64,000 bases of DNA, taken from contig NZ_VWOX01000005.1 in the NCBI RefSeq assembly GCF_008629675.1, positions 249,001 to 313,000 of the forward strand. Reading direction: 5' to 3'. Position 1 is the first letter of the stretch; each line of letters starts with the position of its first letter. The notes under the pieces are model-generated. The model was not told the origin of the DNA. It ran no database searches and saw only the letters and a program-made list of their open reading frames with translations. Positions 46,228 through 56,267 of the stretch are shown here, piece after piece. This DNA comes from Roseiconus nitratireducens (GTDB lineage: Bacteria; Planctomycetota; Planctomycetia; Pirellulales; Pirellulaceae). A program made the translations under genes and the position numbers.

Positions 46228-47010
46228 CTACCTGGCACTGTCGGCCGACAACACAAACCCTCCCACGGGATCCGGTCCGCGCTCGACCACCTGCCCGAAT
46301 GCGTCTAGTTGGGCGCAGCGCAGAATGTCTTGCTGGTAACCGGCGCGGATCAGGTTGCGGCCTCCCAGCGATTGTTGCAGCGCCCCGGCCAACGCCTCGG
46401 TCGAGTGCAGGCCCCCTGCGGACGACACCCCGTGATCCAACACAGCCTGCCACGCGGACTGGGCGATCCTGGCCGAATCGTCGATTCTTGCGTCCGCCCG
46501 ATGCTGGCGCAATCGCGCCGTGATTGCACCGGCCAGCAACACATCTTCATAACTGACTTCACCGTCGGTGCCGGCGCAGACGACATGGACATTGGGCTCG
46601 GCGATCAAAGTCTGGACCGTGGCTGACAGGTTCAGGAAGGACGCGACCACCAACCGTCGGGCGCTTGCGACCGATTCGATCGCCCGCGTGCCGTTGGTGG
46701 TCGTCAGCACCAGTTCCCGTCCGCCCACGACAGACGGACCGTACTCCGACGGCGAATTGCCCAAGGTGAAGCCTTCGATCGGACGACAATGCCGCTCACC
46801 ACATAGCAACCGGGTCGGCTGCGCAGCAGCGGCAAGATGGCGCGCGGCATCGACTTCGCCACAGGTCCAGATTCGCGTGGCGCCATGATGGCAAGCCGTG
46901 ACCATGACCGACGTCGCCCGCAACACATCGATCACCACCGCGCAGCCGGCTTCGACGTTCCGAGCGGATCGAAAGTCCGGCACCAGGTCGACGCGTATTG
47001 TTTGCTGCAT
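46228..47010 (-). CDS. comB: 2-phosphosulfolactate phosphatase family protein
   Basis: 260 residues from ATG 47010, which shares its A with the stop of the MATE gene (TGATG). Family motifs: CAVVIDVLRATSVMVTA, LLCGERHCRPIEGFTLGNSPSEY, LVLTTTNGTRAIE and VVCAGTDGEVSYEDVLLAGAI. The archaeal enzyme acts in coenzyme M synthesis; bacterial homologues are widespread and their role, perhaps in sulfolactate metabolism, is less clear. Last gene of a three-gene overlapping operon with a rhomboid protease and a MATE exporter. Confidence 0.9.
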   Translation of the reverse strand: MQQTIRVDLVPDFRSARNVEAGCAVVIDVLRATSVMVTACHHGATRIWTCGEVDAARHLAAAAQPTRLLCGERHCRPIEGFTLGNSPSEYGPSVVGGRELVLTTTNGTRAIESVASARRLVVASFLNLSATVQTLIAEPNVHVVCAGTDGEVSYEDVLLAGAITARLRQHRADARIDDSARIAQSAWQAVLDHGVSSAGGLHSTEALAGALQQSLGGRNLIRAGYQQDILRCAQLDAFGQVVERGPDPVGGFVLSADSAR

Positions 47011-48404
47011 CACACCATCCGCATCGTTTTCCATCGTCCACCGAGAAAGCGGACGGACATCACCAGAGCCAACGCCCAAATCCAACCTGTCACCACCCAC
47101 CACCACCAATTCAGTGCGCCGCTCCCGGGGTCAAATAATATTCCGGTCCCCACCGCAACCGCGCTGGTGACGGCACCGGCGGCGAGTACGAACCAGGTAT
47201 CGCCGGCACCTTTCAATGCGGCCCCCAGAATCAACTGCGTCGCGTCCAACAGGACGTACAAGGCCACAAACCCCAGCAGTCCGCTGGCCTGATCCACGGC
47301 GGACAGCGAATCGGCGTCCGGCGAGCCCAAACGATACAGCGACAACATCCAGTCGCCGGCAACCAGGTACGCGATGGCCCAAACGCCCGAGTACGCCAGC
47401 GCCAGAACCAACGAGGCGATCGTCGTGCGGACGGCAAAGTCGGGCCCGTTCTGCAACAGATGCCGGCCCACCAACACCGACGCCGCGATGGCGATCCCGA
47501 CCAACGGAATGAAAGCGACCATGTTGAAATTGATCGCCATCGTGGTCGCCCGCAACGGCACGTCGCCCAATTGGCCGATTTTCAAAATGATCACCGTGAA
47601 CGCACCGGCTTCGGTCAGGTACATCAGACCGCTGGGAATGCTGAAGTACAAAAAATTGCGCATCATTTTCACGTCGACTCCGATGCCAGCGCGAAAACGG
47701 TACACCGGCTCCAAAGCCGGCCGGGCCAACAGCCAGGCGTAGCAGACTCCCTTGAACCAGAATGCGATCACGCTGCCGATCGCAGCCCCGGCGATCCCCA
47801 ACTCGGGCAGCCCCAGCCAACCGAAAATCAAAACCAAGTCCAAGACGACATTCAACGTCCCGCTGGCGACCGACACCCACATGATCACCGACGTCCGCTC
47901 GGTGCCGCTGAAAAATCCACTGAGCGCCGATTCGATCACCAAGCCGACACCGCCCAGCATCAACCAACGAACATACGTCGCCTCGACGGGAACCAGTGCC
48001 GGCGGTTGGCCGGTCAGCCGAAACAAGGACTCGGCCCCCCAGGCCGCCGCCACAAAAAAGGGGATGGTCATCAGCGACAGCCAGACCGACTGCCACAACA
48101 ACCTGCCCACCTTGTGCGGTTCTCCGTTGCCGATCAATTGACCGATCGTTGCCCCGGTCATGGACGCCGTTCCGATCGGGACGCAGACGATCACCCAGAA
48201 GAGGTTTCCGCCGGCCATCGAAGCGCTCATCGACGTCCCGTCGTACAGCATCAACAGGGTCCGATCGGCGAACAGGACGATCGACAACATTCCGGCGCTG
48301 ACCATCAGCGGCAGCGCGACACGCATCACTTCCCAGGCCGCAGCGCTCAGCCCCCTCGGAACCGGATACGGTGCACCGACCAGCCTTCGCGTCGCTCCGG
48401 TCAC
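47010..48404 (-). CDS. MATE family multidrug/cation efflux transporter
   Basis: 464 residues from GTG 48404, whose GTGA overlaps the rhomboid stop. Twelve hydrophobic helices in two halves. Recognisable are VALPLMVSAGMLSIVLFADRTLLMLYD, the first-half loop GTLNVVLDLVLIFGWLGLPELGIAGAAIGS, and the second-half NFLYFSIPSGLMYLTEAGAF. MATE proteins export drugs or metabolites in exchange for Na+ or H+. The substrate is not inferable. Shares an operon with the rhomboid and comB genes. Confidence 0.92.
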   Translation of the reverse strand: MTGATRRLVGAPYPVPRGLSAAAWEVMRVALPLMVSAGMLSIVLFADRTLLMLYDGTSMSASMAGGNLFWVIVCVPIGTASMTGATIGQLIGNGEPHKVGRLLWQSVWLSLMTIPFFVAAAWGAESLFRLTGQPPALVPVEATYVRWLMLGGVGLVIESALSGFFSGTERTSVIMWVSVASGTLNVVLDLVLIFGWLGLPELGIAGAAIGSVIAFWFKGVCYAWLLARPALEPVYRFRAGIGVDVKMMRNFLYFSIPSGLMYLTEAGAFTVIILKIGQLGDVPLRATTMAINFNMVAFIPLVGIAIAASVLVGRHLLQNGPDFAVRTTIASLVLALAYSGVWAIAYLVAGDWMLSLYRLGSPDADSLSAVDQASGLLGFVALYVLLDATQLILGAALKGAGDTWFVLAAGAVTSAVAVGTGILFDPGSGALNWWWWVVTGWIWALALVMSVRFLGGRWKTMRMV

Positions 48405-49423
48405 CAGTCACGTCCCAACGGGGTCCGCGCCACGATGGCGGCAATCACCACGCCCGCAATCAGGCCACCGATGTGCGCCCCGTTGGCGATGCCGCGGACG
48501 AAAAAGATGCAGAACACCAACCAGCCCAACATGATCGTCACGTTGGCCGGAACCATCCGAATCGGATACGTCGGTGTCATGATCGGCCGCACCCACAGAT
48601 AGCCGAACAATCCGTAGACCGCTCCGGAGGCACCGATCGAAAACGGCGTGCCCGCCAGCCCCGACAGGAACGGCGGCAGGGTGTCCGCCGGCGGCAGAAA
48701 GACTTGAAAGAAACCGCCGGCGACTTGCGAGATCAATAGGAGCGCTAACATGAACATGGATCCGTGCAACCGTTCGATCGCCGACCCCAGGATGAACAGG
48801 GCGATCATGTTGAACGCCAAATGAAACGTGTCCCCGTGCAAAAACATCGGCGTGATCAGACGCCACACCTGCCCCTGCTTGATCGACTCAAAGGGATCTT
48901 CGTGAACGATGTATTCGCGAGCATCCACAAACGACAATGCAAAGAAGACCGTTTCTTCGGTGGAAGGTTCGCCGGGAACGGGGGACGGGTTGGGACGCCC
49001 GAAATTGGTGGCAAAGCTGGCGATCACCGACAGAATGATGGTGCCGATGACCACCGGGATGGACTGCTGGCGAACGGGCACGCCCATCAGCGGGCCGCCA
49101 GCGGGCCCACTCCGCATGGGAGCTTTCCGCCGCAAATTTCGCAACCGTTTTTCTTCCTCGTGTTTCTCCCGACGGATCCGATCGGCGTCAGAGCCGACCT
49201 GGTACTTGGCGTCGTCCGGCGATTGCAAGAATGCCTCCAACTCCGTTCGGGCCGAATCCACCTGGGCTTCGTCGCGGATCCACAAGTTGCACTCGTGCCG
49301 AACCGTGCCGTTGTCTTCCGGGTGGGATTCGATATCCGTGGTGCACTCGATCGACCGGGTGGTCAGGTAGTCCGAGAAACGTTTGGCCAGGCTGGGGTCG
49401 TTCAACGTGCCAATGCGGCGCAT
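48401..49423 (-). CDS. Rhomboid-family intramembrane serine protease (GlpG-like)
   Basis: 340 residues from ATG 49423 (MRRIGTLND). The cytoplasmic N-terminal domain (1-90, LAKRFSDYLTTRSIECTTDIE... LWIRDEAQVDSARTELEAFL) matches the small domain of E. coli GlpG. Six membrane helices follow, with catalytic Ser in IGASGAVYGLFGYL and His in NGAHIGGLIAG; the L1-loop region contains WRLITPMFLHGDTFHLAFNM. It cleaves transmembrane segments within the membrane. First gene of the overlapping rhomboid-MATE-comB operon. Confidence 0.94.
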   Translation of the reverse strand: MRRIGTLNDPSLAKRFSDYLTTRSIECTTDIESHPEDNGTVRHECNLWIRDEAQVDSARTELEAFLQSPDDAKYQVGSDADRIRREKHEEEKRLRNLRRKAPMRSGPAGGPLMGVPVRQQSIPVVIGTIILSVIASFATNFGRPNPSPVPGEPSTEETVFFALSFVDAREYIVHEDPFESIKQGQVWRLITPMFLHGDTFHLAFNMIALFILGSAIERLHGSMFMLALLLISQVAGGFFQVFLPPADTLPPFLSGLAGTPFSIGASGAVYGLFGYLWVRPIMTPTYPIRMVPANVTIMLGWLVFCIFFVRGIANGAHIGGLIAGVVIAAIVARTPLGRDW

Positions 49424-49715
49424 TCCAAAATTCGTTGGTTTGTGGGGAGAAAGCGACCGATACCGAGCACGCGGGGTCGTTTGACGCCGCCCTCGGGACG
49501 GCAAGACTTGCCGCCGGGGGTCCCTGTTGAATACTATGACGAGTACTCCAAATCGCCGCTACGCGGCGACCGGGGCGTCCGGACGACCGAAATCGATTCT
49601 TCCGAGCACCTTGTCGGTCGGCGGAGCATTGGACACCGGAATCGCAATGACGGCGTCTCCGGCCGCTCTCTCTCCTTCCAAAACAACTCAACTGCACCTC
49701 GAGGTGAAGCTGAAA

Positions 49716-50048
49716 ATGGCAGTCAAATTAAGCGAACGTGCGGCTCAAGAAGTCCAGCGGTTTCGTACCGAACACAACTTTGGCGACAACATGGTCCTGC
49801 GGATCGGCGTCGCCGGTGGTGGTTGCAGCGGATTCAACTACACGCTGAATTTCGACGACAGTTTTGACGAAAAGGTGGATTCGAAGTACGAATGCCACGG
49901 AGTCGAAGTCGTTGTCGACAAGAAAAGCGCCCTGTACCTCGATGGCACCACCGTTGACTGGTACGAAAGTCTGGAAAAACAGGGGTTCACGTTCGAAAAT
50001 CCCAACGCCGTGAAAACCTGCGGCTGTGGAAGCTCCTTCCAGGCGTAA
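49716..50048 (+). CDS. Iron-sulfur cluster insertion/assembly carrier (ErpA/IscA type)
   Basis: 110 residues from ATG 49716, preceded by GAGGTGAAG, a good ribosome-binding site. A-type carrier signature: [19 protein letters not shown] and KTCGCGSSF give the three conserved cysteines. It carries Fe-S clusters to apoproteins; with many Fe-S centres encoded in this window, demand is plausible. The frame is open upstream to 49527, but that part has no family match. YidD follows after 30 bp. Confidence 0.93.
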   Translation: MAVKLSERAAQEVQRFRTEHNFGDNMVLRIGVAGGGCSGFNYTLNFDDSFDEKVDSKYECHGVEVVVDKKSALYLDGTTVDWYESLEKQGFTFENPNAVKTCGCGSSFQA

Positions 50049-50078
50049 CCCCCCACTTTGGGAATCGTCTCTCGTTCA

Positions 50079-50285
50079 ATGATCTGGCTGATCCGCCAGT
50101 ACCAGACGCGGATCAGCCCTCTGTTCCCACCGCGCTGCCGTTTCACCCCCAGCTGCAGCCAATACGCGGTGGAGGTGATCCGCAATCGCGGCCCCGTGGA
50201 AGGGCTGTTTCGGGCGGTGATCCGTCTGCTGAAATGCCACCCGTTTCACCCCGGTGGCGATGATCCGCCCCCTCCGGCGCGCTGA
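50079..50285 (+). CDS. yidD: Membrane protein insertion efficiency factor YidD
   Basis: 68 residues from ATG 50079 (a TTG at 50058 is possible). Motif string IRQYQTRISPLFPPRCRFTPSCSQYAVEVI, then GLFRAVIRLLKCHPFHPGG, is diagnostic. It helps YidC-dependent insertion of membrane proteins. Usually next to rnpA/yidC/rpmH, but here it follows an A-type Fe-S carrier. Confidence 0.95.
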   Translation: MIWLIRQYQTRISPLFPPRCRFTPSCSQYAVEVIRNRGPVEGLFRAVIRLLKCHPFHPGGDDPPPPAR

Positions 50286-50324
50286 TCTGCCCGCCAGGAT
50301 AGCGACGGCAGGCTGCCCCCTCCC

Positions 50325-50535
50325 GCTCCGAGGTCGTGCAGCTTTCCGAGCCTGAAAAAGACGTGCTTTTCTGAAATCCACCCTCCCTCCGGGAGGGTCA
50401 AAGGCGAGGCACGAGCCTTTGGGGAGGGTGACTTAAAGCACCTACTGTAGTCAATGACGCTGGACAGCCCTCCCCGCGTCGTCGCAAGCTCCTTCGCGAC
50501 CCTCCCGGAGGGAGGGTGAATTTCAACGCTTCGGG
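50325..50535. repeat. GGGAGGG/CCCTCC hairpin element, family 3, copy 2 (core inverted)
   Basis: Starts GAGGTCGTGCAGCTTT like copy 1 (36950), but the middle reads AAAAAGACGTGCTTTT, then CCCTCCCTCCGGGAGGGTC, then AAAGGCGAGGCACGAGCC, the reverse complement of the copy 1 core. It ends in a second GGGAGGG hairpin. It fills most of the 620-bp gap between yidD and the surface-protein gene; no gene is supported in the rest. Confidence 0.75.
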
Positions 50536-50906
50536 CAGGCTGAGGCCAGGACACAGACAGGCCGGGACAGAGGCGGCAGTCCGGTGTTGATGTGCGGTTC
50601 CCTTGACCGCTTTCCGCGTTTCAGTTGCTCTCGGCCGCGCAGGTCCCTCGGCGGTGCTGGTTTTGGCTTTCCGAGCGTTCGTCACTGCGGGAACCAAACC
50701 CGCCCCCGCGGCGTCTCAAACGCAATGTGAAAACGTGCCGGTCGTGACGAATTTTCTCAGTCCTGCCGGTCGTGATGCCGAACTTCCCGTAATGGCCCCT
50801 CCGATCCCGCGGTGGCGGCCTGTCCGATTGGGCTGAAGAGTGACGGGAAACCCCGATTTCCCATCGGAACTCCAGTCTTTCCATCCGTCGAATATTGAGT
50901 AAGTCG

Positions 50907-53900
50907 ATGTCAGTAGGTCGTCCGTGCCATTCCCGCCGCCGTCGGTTGAGCGAGCTTCTTCGCCGCTTGACCTCCGCAGGATCGACCCCCACACGGCCCG
51001 GACGCGCGGCGGGCGAGCGATTGCGGCTGCAATGCTTGGAAACCAGACAGCTGTTGGCGGGCGACTTCACGGGCACCGCGGCGCTCGCGATGGGACCGAT
51101 TGACGCCCGCGCCGAACTGGTGGCAACCAGCTCCGCCGCTTCCACCGGATTGACGACCCAAACGGCCGCCGAAGGGGAAGCGGCGCCCGACTTGGTCCAA
51201 TTCGCCAAAGATTTGGACGAAGCCGGCGTGATTTTCTACGGTGCCAACTGGTGCCCCGTCTGCACCCAGCAAAAGCAGTTGTTTGGTGACGGCGGCGACG
51301 ACTTGCCCTTCGTCGAGGTGACCGGACCGGACCGTACTCCCAATCAGACCGGGATCGACAACAACATTCAGCAATACCCGACCTGGGTCTTTCCTGACGA
51401 CTCCCGTCAAACCGGACTGCTGACGTTGCAGGAATTGAGCACGCTTAGCGGCGTGGCGATCCCGCAGAGCGAAGACCCGACCTTCGAAGCGATTGGGGAC
51501 CAAACCGTCTTGATCGGATCACCACTGCACATCCCGGTCGACGCTTACGACCCCAACGGCGGGCCGCTGACCGTGACGGTCAGCGTGGACAACCCGTCGC
51601 TGCTGGAAGCCAGCGTGGTCACGGGCAACCGTTCGATCCGCATCGACATGGAAACCTACGGCGACATGATCTTTGAACTGTTCGAACAGCGGGCTCCGAC
51701 CGCGACCGGACGGATCATCGAGCTGGCCGAGGACGACTTCTACGACGGCATCATCTTTCACCGAGTCATCGACAACTTTGTGATTCAAGGCGGCGACCCC
51801 ACCGGAACGGGCGCCGGCGGATCCACGCTGGGAGACTTTGACGACGATTTCCATCCCGAGCTGCAGCACAACCGCAGCGGCGTGTTGTCGTTTGCCAAAT
51901 CGTCCGACGACACCAACGACTCACAATTCTTTGTCACCGAAGTGCCCACGCGTTTCTTGGATTTCAACCATAGCGTGTTTGGCCAGTTGATCGAGGGTGA
52001 CGACGTTCGCGAGGCAATCAGCGAACATGCCGTGGACGACGACGATCGCCCGACCACCGATATCGCAATCAACACGATCGAAGTCTTCAACGACACCGAG
52101 AACTCATTGGTGATGCTGAAGGCGACCGGCAGCGGCGTCGGCACCACCAACGTCACCATCACCGTGACCGACAGCGATGGGAACTCGTACGACGAGACCT
52201 TTCAGGTGGACGTCAACAACGACACTGCCAATAGCCAGCCGTACTTGAACGAGATCACGGTGCCCGACAAGTTCGCCCCCGGGTCGCCGGCCACGTTGCA
52301 ATTGTCTCACACGGACATCGAGGGGGATGCGGTGACCTATGCCGCCCAGGTCGCCAGCAGCGGTACCGGGGCGACGGCAACGGTCAGCCAGAGCGGTTTG
52401 GTGACGGTCACGCCGGCCGCCGGTTTCACCGGGGTGGTCGATGTCTTCGTGAGCGTTCGTCCTGGGCCGGGAGTGACCGGCAACGGCGACAACGACTTCG
52501 ATTCCCAACGATTGCAGTTCAACTTCGAAGGCGAACAAGCCCTGCCGGCGCCCAGCAACCTGGACTTGCAAGCCGGCAGCGACACCGGTGCCAGCAGCAC
52601 CGACAACATCACCAACGCCGGCACGTTGGCGTTCACCGTCGACGGGGTGACCAGCGGGGCCAAGGTCCAATTGATCAACGTTGCCACCTCCGCCGTGCTG
52701 GGAGAAGCCACCGCGACCGGCAGCAGCGTCACGGTGACGACCAACAACATCGCCGGCCTGGGAAATGGCAACTACCGCGTCGCGGCGCGGCAAACCCTGG
52801 GTGGTGAAGTCAGTGCCCAATCGGGTTCGATCGTCATCACCTACGATTCAACCGCTCCCGCCTCGGTCATCGGCGGTGCCAACCGGCGCGCCAACGTCGG
52901 ACGTGACTACGAAACCGACCTGATCAGCAGCGAAGAAGGCACGATCGTCTACGCGTTCGACAGTGCGCCGTCGGGTGCCACGATCAACAGCGGTTCCGGA
53001 TTGATCCAATGGTCGCCCCAGGCGAGCGATCTGGGCGACAACGTGTTCACGGTTTCGACCACCGACATCGCCGGCAATACGCGAACCGAATCGTTCACGG
53101 TGAGCGTGGCCGACGAACCAAAGATCGAGGTCAAGCTGGTTGCCCGCGACAGCGACGGAAATGAGATCACCAGCCTGAACGTCGGCGACGACTTCTTCCT
53201 GGAGTTCGTCGGGGTTGACGCACGCAGCGGCTTCACACGCGACGGCGTCTACTCCTTGTACGCGGACATCCTGTTCAATTCGTCCATCGTCCGTCCCCAA
53301 AGCGACGCGTCGATCGAGTACGTCGGCGATTTTGGTCTGGCCCCCTCGGGCACGTTTGCCACCGGATTGATCGACGAACTGGGCGCGGCCTCGACTCGCA
53401 CCACCGCGTCCAACGAGGCGGAATCCGTGATCGCTCGCGTCCCGATGGAAGCGATTGCCAGCGGCAGCGTGAACATTCGCAGCGAACCGGCCGACAACAG
53501 TGCCAGCGAAGTGTTGCTGTTTGGTGAGGACGACCAGGTGCCCAGCGACGAAATATTCTTCGGCACGCTCAGCCTGACCGTCGGACTGAACTTCACGCTC
53601 AACGACGACACGATCACCGTTGCCGAAGATTCCGGCGCCACCACGATTGATGTCCTGGGCAACGACACGACCAGCGGTTCGTCGTCACTGTCGGTGATTT
53701 CGGTCACCCAACCGGCCAGCGGCGGAACGGTCACGGTCAATTCGGGCGTCGTCCGGTTCACGCCGGATGCCGACTTCAACGGCACCGCGACGTTCAGCTA
53801 TCGAGCCGGTGATGGCAGCGGTGCCCAGGATTCGGCCAGTGTGACCGTGACGGTCACCCCCGTGAACGACCCGCCCACCGGAACCGACGACACCTTCAAC

Positions 53901-55907
53901 GTCGTGGAAGATTCCGGTGCCAACCGGCTGGACGTTCTTGCCAACGATTCGATCGATCCCGACAGTGGCGAAACGTTGTCGGTCACCGCCGTCAGCAGTT
54001 CCACCGCCGGTGCCACCGTCGTGGTCAGCTCCGACGACGGGGCGGTCGACTACACGCCGCCGACCGGGTTCTCGGGGACCGACACCTTCACCTACACCGT
54101 GAGCGACGGCCAGGCAACCAGCGTGGTTTCCGTGACGGTCACGGTGGCACCCGCCGACGCGCCGCCCACGGCGGTCGATGACGCGTTCGCCATCAACGAA
54201 GACGCCGCCGAAGACGATTACGACATCCTGCAAAATGATCAACGCGATACCGACAACCAGGCGTTCGTGATCGACAGTGTCGGGACGCCGTCGGCCAACG
54301 GTGCGGTGCGAATCAGCAGCGACGGCACGACGTTCTTCTACGAACCGGCCGAGAACTTCTTCGGCACCGAAACGGTCACCTACACGATCCGCGATACCGG
54401 TGGCGGCCTGTCGGTCGGCACGGTCACCTTCACCGTTGCGGCGGTCAATGACGCGCCTCCGGTTTCCAGCCCCACCATCCCGCTGGTGCGGGGAAGCGGT
54501 GAAACCGTCGTGCTCGCGTTGGATGACTTGCCCGAGAACGTTGACGGCGATTCGGAATCCTTGTCCTTCGTCAATCTGGGCACCCCGTCCGCTGGCGGAA
54601 CGGTCTCCGTCGATTCCAACGGTGACATCCGTTACACCCCCCCCAGCGCCACGTTCACCGGCACCGACACCGTGACCTTTGAGGTCTCGGATGGATCCGG
54701 CACCAACAGCAACGGAACCCTGACCATTGAGATCCAGGAGTTCACCGAACGAGACGTGACCGTCCGATTCAGCAGCAACCAGGCGGCATCGATTTCGAAC
54801 GCCGTCCGGCTGACCGGTACCAATGCGGTCGGCAATCCGATCGATATGACCGGCGAGCTGAACGACGACCTGTCGATCGTGTTTGCCGACCTGCTGCCGG
54901 GACAGTACCAGGTGGAAATTCCTGCGATTCCATTCTTCAGCGGAGCGGAGCAAGCACAAACCTACGCGATCAATAGCACCGCCGATTCCGGAGACGCGGT
55001 CATCGACGCTGCCATGGGACGGCTGCGACCTGAATTCTTGTCGATCCAGGATTGGCTCGGATCCACACCCGCCCAGGCGGTGCTGGCTGCCGTTGCCCCC
55101 GGACAATCAGCTACCTATGCGGTACCGACTTCGACCGCCTCCGATTCCATCTCCGATCCGGTGGTGTCGATGAATGACGCGGGGACGTCCCTGACCATTA
55201 ACGGCAAAGACGATTCCGATGCCGACGTCACGGCGACCGTGCTCAGTAACGACGGTGACGTCGTCAGCGACCGCGGCCAGGTCGGTGACCTGCGTTTGTT
55301 TCGAATCAACGTCGCCTCGGACGCGCTGACGTACAACCCAGTTTCCTCAAGCAGCACGCAATCGGCGGCCACGCAATTGGCAGGCTCGTCCGAATCCGAA
55401 ACCGCGAACGACGCCGCGTCCGATCAGCTTCCGCCGGCGTCATCGGCCGAGGGCGAGAGGACGACCGGGTCGGCAGCGTCCGCCGAGCCGTCAGATGCCG
55501 TCGCTGAGGCCGCTGTCACCGAAGCTTACGTCCAACCGACTTCAGGATTGGCCGCCGCGGGAGATGGCGAGAGCGAAGCTGCCTCGCGGGCGTCGACCTC
55601 CACCGATGTCTCCGCGCCGCTCCTGTCCAGCTCGCTGTTGGCCGCCGCCGGCAGCGGCGAAGGAGAGTTTTCCTCCGACACGGATAAAGCGGCTGAATCG
55701 GCGTCCGACGCCGAATCCACGCCCCGATTGGGACGACGCCGCCTGCTCGCTTCAGGCCGCGCCGCTTCGTCCGCCCCCGGCAGCGGTCGCTGGTCCCAGA
55801 GTGACCAGGCTTCCGGAGAGGCCGCTGGGGCGGATTCTGACGACTCCTCCACGCCGTCGGCCTTGTCCGCCGACGTGGTCGATCGGGTGTTCCGACGTGG
55901 GCTGTAG
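50907..55907 (+). CDS. Giant surface protein: thioredoxin-like + nested cyclophilin + Ig/cadherin-like repeats
   Basis: 1666 residues from ATG 50907. The basic N-terminus ends in LETRQLLA (44-51), the planctomycete export motif. Residues about 95-185 form a thioredoxin-like domain (FYGANWCPVCTQQ, redox cysteines C116/C119; YPTWVFPDD). Residues about 192-240 start an Ig/dystroglycan-like domain (DQTVLIGSPLHIPVDAYDPNG) that is interrupted by a cyclophilin peptidyl-prolyl isomerase (about 240-395: FHRVIDNFVIQGGDPTGTG, SQFFVTEVP) and resumes at about 400 (TNVTITVTDSDGNSYDETFQVDV). Then come several cadherin/Ig-like repeats with VLANDS/VLGNDT turns, and a Ser/Ala/Glu-rich tail. It should act outside the cytoplasm, perhaps as a self-contained folding module. 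A terminator follows at 56017. Confidence 0.9.
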   Translation: MSVGRPCHSRRRRLSELLRRLTSAGSTPTRPGRAAGERLRLQCLETRQLLAGDFTGTAALAMGPIDARAELVATSSAASTGLTTQTAAEGEAAPDLVQFAKDLDEAGVIFYGANWCPVCTQQKQLFGDGGDDLPFVEVTGPDRTPNQTGIDNNIQQYPTWVFPDDSRQTGLLTLQELSTLSGVAIPQSEDPTFEAIGDQTVLIGSPLHIPVDAYDPNGGPLTVTVSVDNPSLLEASVVTGNRSIRIDMETYGDMIFELFEQRAPTATGRIIELAEDDFYDGIIFHRVIDNFVIQGGDPTGTGAGGSTLGDFDDDFHPELQHNRSGVLSFAKSSDDTNDSQFFVTEVPTRFLDFNHSVFGQLIEGDDVREAISEHAVDDDDRPTTDIAINTIEVFNDTENSLVMLKATGSGVGTTNVTITVTDSDGNSYDETFQVDVNNDTANSQPYLNEITVPDKFAPGSPATLQLSHTDIEGDAVTYAAQVASSGTGATATVSQSGLVTVTPAAGFTGVVDVFVSVRPGPGVTGNGDNDFDSQRLQFNFEGEQALPAPSNLDLQAGSDTGASSTDNITNAGTLAFTVDGVTSGAKVQLINVATSAVLGEATATGSSVTVTTNNIAGLGNGNYRVAARQTLGGEVSAQSGSIVITYDSTAPASVIGGANRRANVGRDYETDLISSEEGTIVYAFDSAPSGATINSGSGLIQWSPQASDLGDNVFTVSTTDIAGNTRTESFTVSVADEPKIEVKLVARDSDGNEITSLNVGDDFFLEFVGVDARSGFTRDGVYSLYADILFNSSIVRPQSDASIEYVGDFGLAPSGTFATGLIDELGAASTRTTASNEAESVIARVPMEAIASGSVNIRSEPADNSASEVLLFGEDDQVPSDEIFFGTLSLTVGLNFTLNDDTITVAEDSGATTIDVLGNDTTSGSSSLSVISVTQPASGGTVTVNSGVVRFTPDADFNGTATFSYRAGDGSGAQDSASVTVTVTPVNDPPTGTDDTFNVVEDSGANRLDVLANDSIDPDSGETLSVTAVSSSTAGATVVVSSDDGAVDYTPPTGFSGTDTFTYTVSDGQATSVVSVTVTVAPADAPPTAVDDAFAINEDAAEDDYDILQNDQRDTDNQAFVIDSVGTPSANGAVRISSDGTTFFYEPAENFFGTETVTYTIRDTGGGLSVGTVTFTVAAVNDAPPVSSPTIPLVRGSGETVVLALDDLPENVDGDSESLSFVNLGTPSAGGTVSVDSNGDIRYTPPSATFTGTDTVTFEVSDGSGTNSNGTLTIEIQEFTERDVTVRFSSNQAASISNAVRLTGTNAVGNPIDMTGELNDDLSIVFADLLPGQYQVEIPAIPFFSGAEQAQTYAINSTADSGDAVIDAAMGRLRPEFLSIQDWLGSTPAQAVLAAVAPGQSATYAVPTSTASDSISDPVVSMNDAGTSLTINGKDDSDADVTATVLSNDGDVVSDRGQVGDLRLFRINVASDALTYNPVSSSSTQSAATQLAGSSESETANDAASDQLPPASSAEGERTTGSAASAEPSDAVAEAAVTEAYVQPTSGLAAAGDGESEAASRASTSTDVSAPLLSSSLLAAAGSGEGEFSSDTDKAAESASDAESTPRLGRRRLLASGRAASSAPGSGRWSQSDQASGEAAGADSDDSSTPSALSADVVDRVFRRGL

Positions 55908-56016
55908 GGGCCGCTGAGACAAGTTTTCTGGGAAAAACTCCCGTCATTTGCCGGCTGAATTGCCGATGGCGAGTTGGCTGTTGGCGGGACCGGCATCGCC
56001 GCTGACCGAGCATGAG

Positions 56017-56060
56017 ACCGCCAAAACAGGCAAAAAGCCCCTGTTTTGGCGGTTTTTTCG
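56017..56060 (+). terminator. Rho-independent terminator
   Basis: ACCGCCAAAACAGG and CCTGTTTTGGCGGT form a 14-bp stem with a short A-rich loop, followed by TTTTTT. It lies about 110 bp past the surface-protein stop. Confidence 0.9.
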
Positions 56061-56267
56061 TGATCTGTGCTCCCACGGCCGAGCTGCCGAATCCCCGCCG
56101 GAATGCCGGCAAGTCGCCTTTGAGCCCGCAAATTACCGGGTTTTTTGCCCTAGCCGGGTTGCAACAACGCGAGGCGCCGCATAACACTTGGCCCCGTCAG
56201 ATACATGGGGAATCACGCATTCCCGTCTAACTCTTCCTGCAGAAGTAATCAGAAAAGGTTCCCGCAA

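Noticed and set aside
53685..55106. 473-codon minus frame within the surface-protein gene
   Set aside because: Shadow of the repetitive plus-strand gene.
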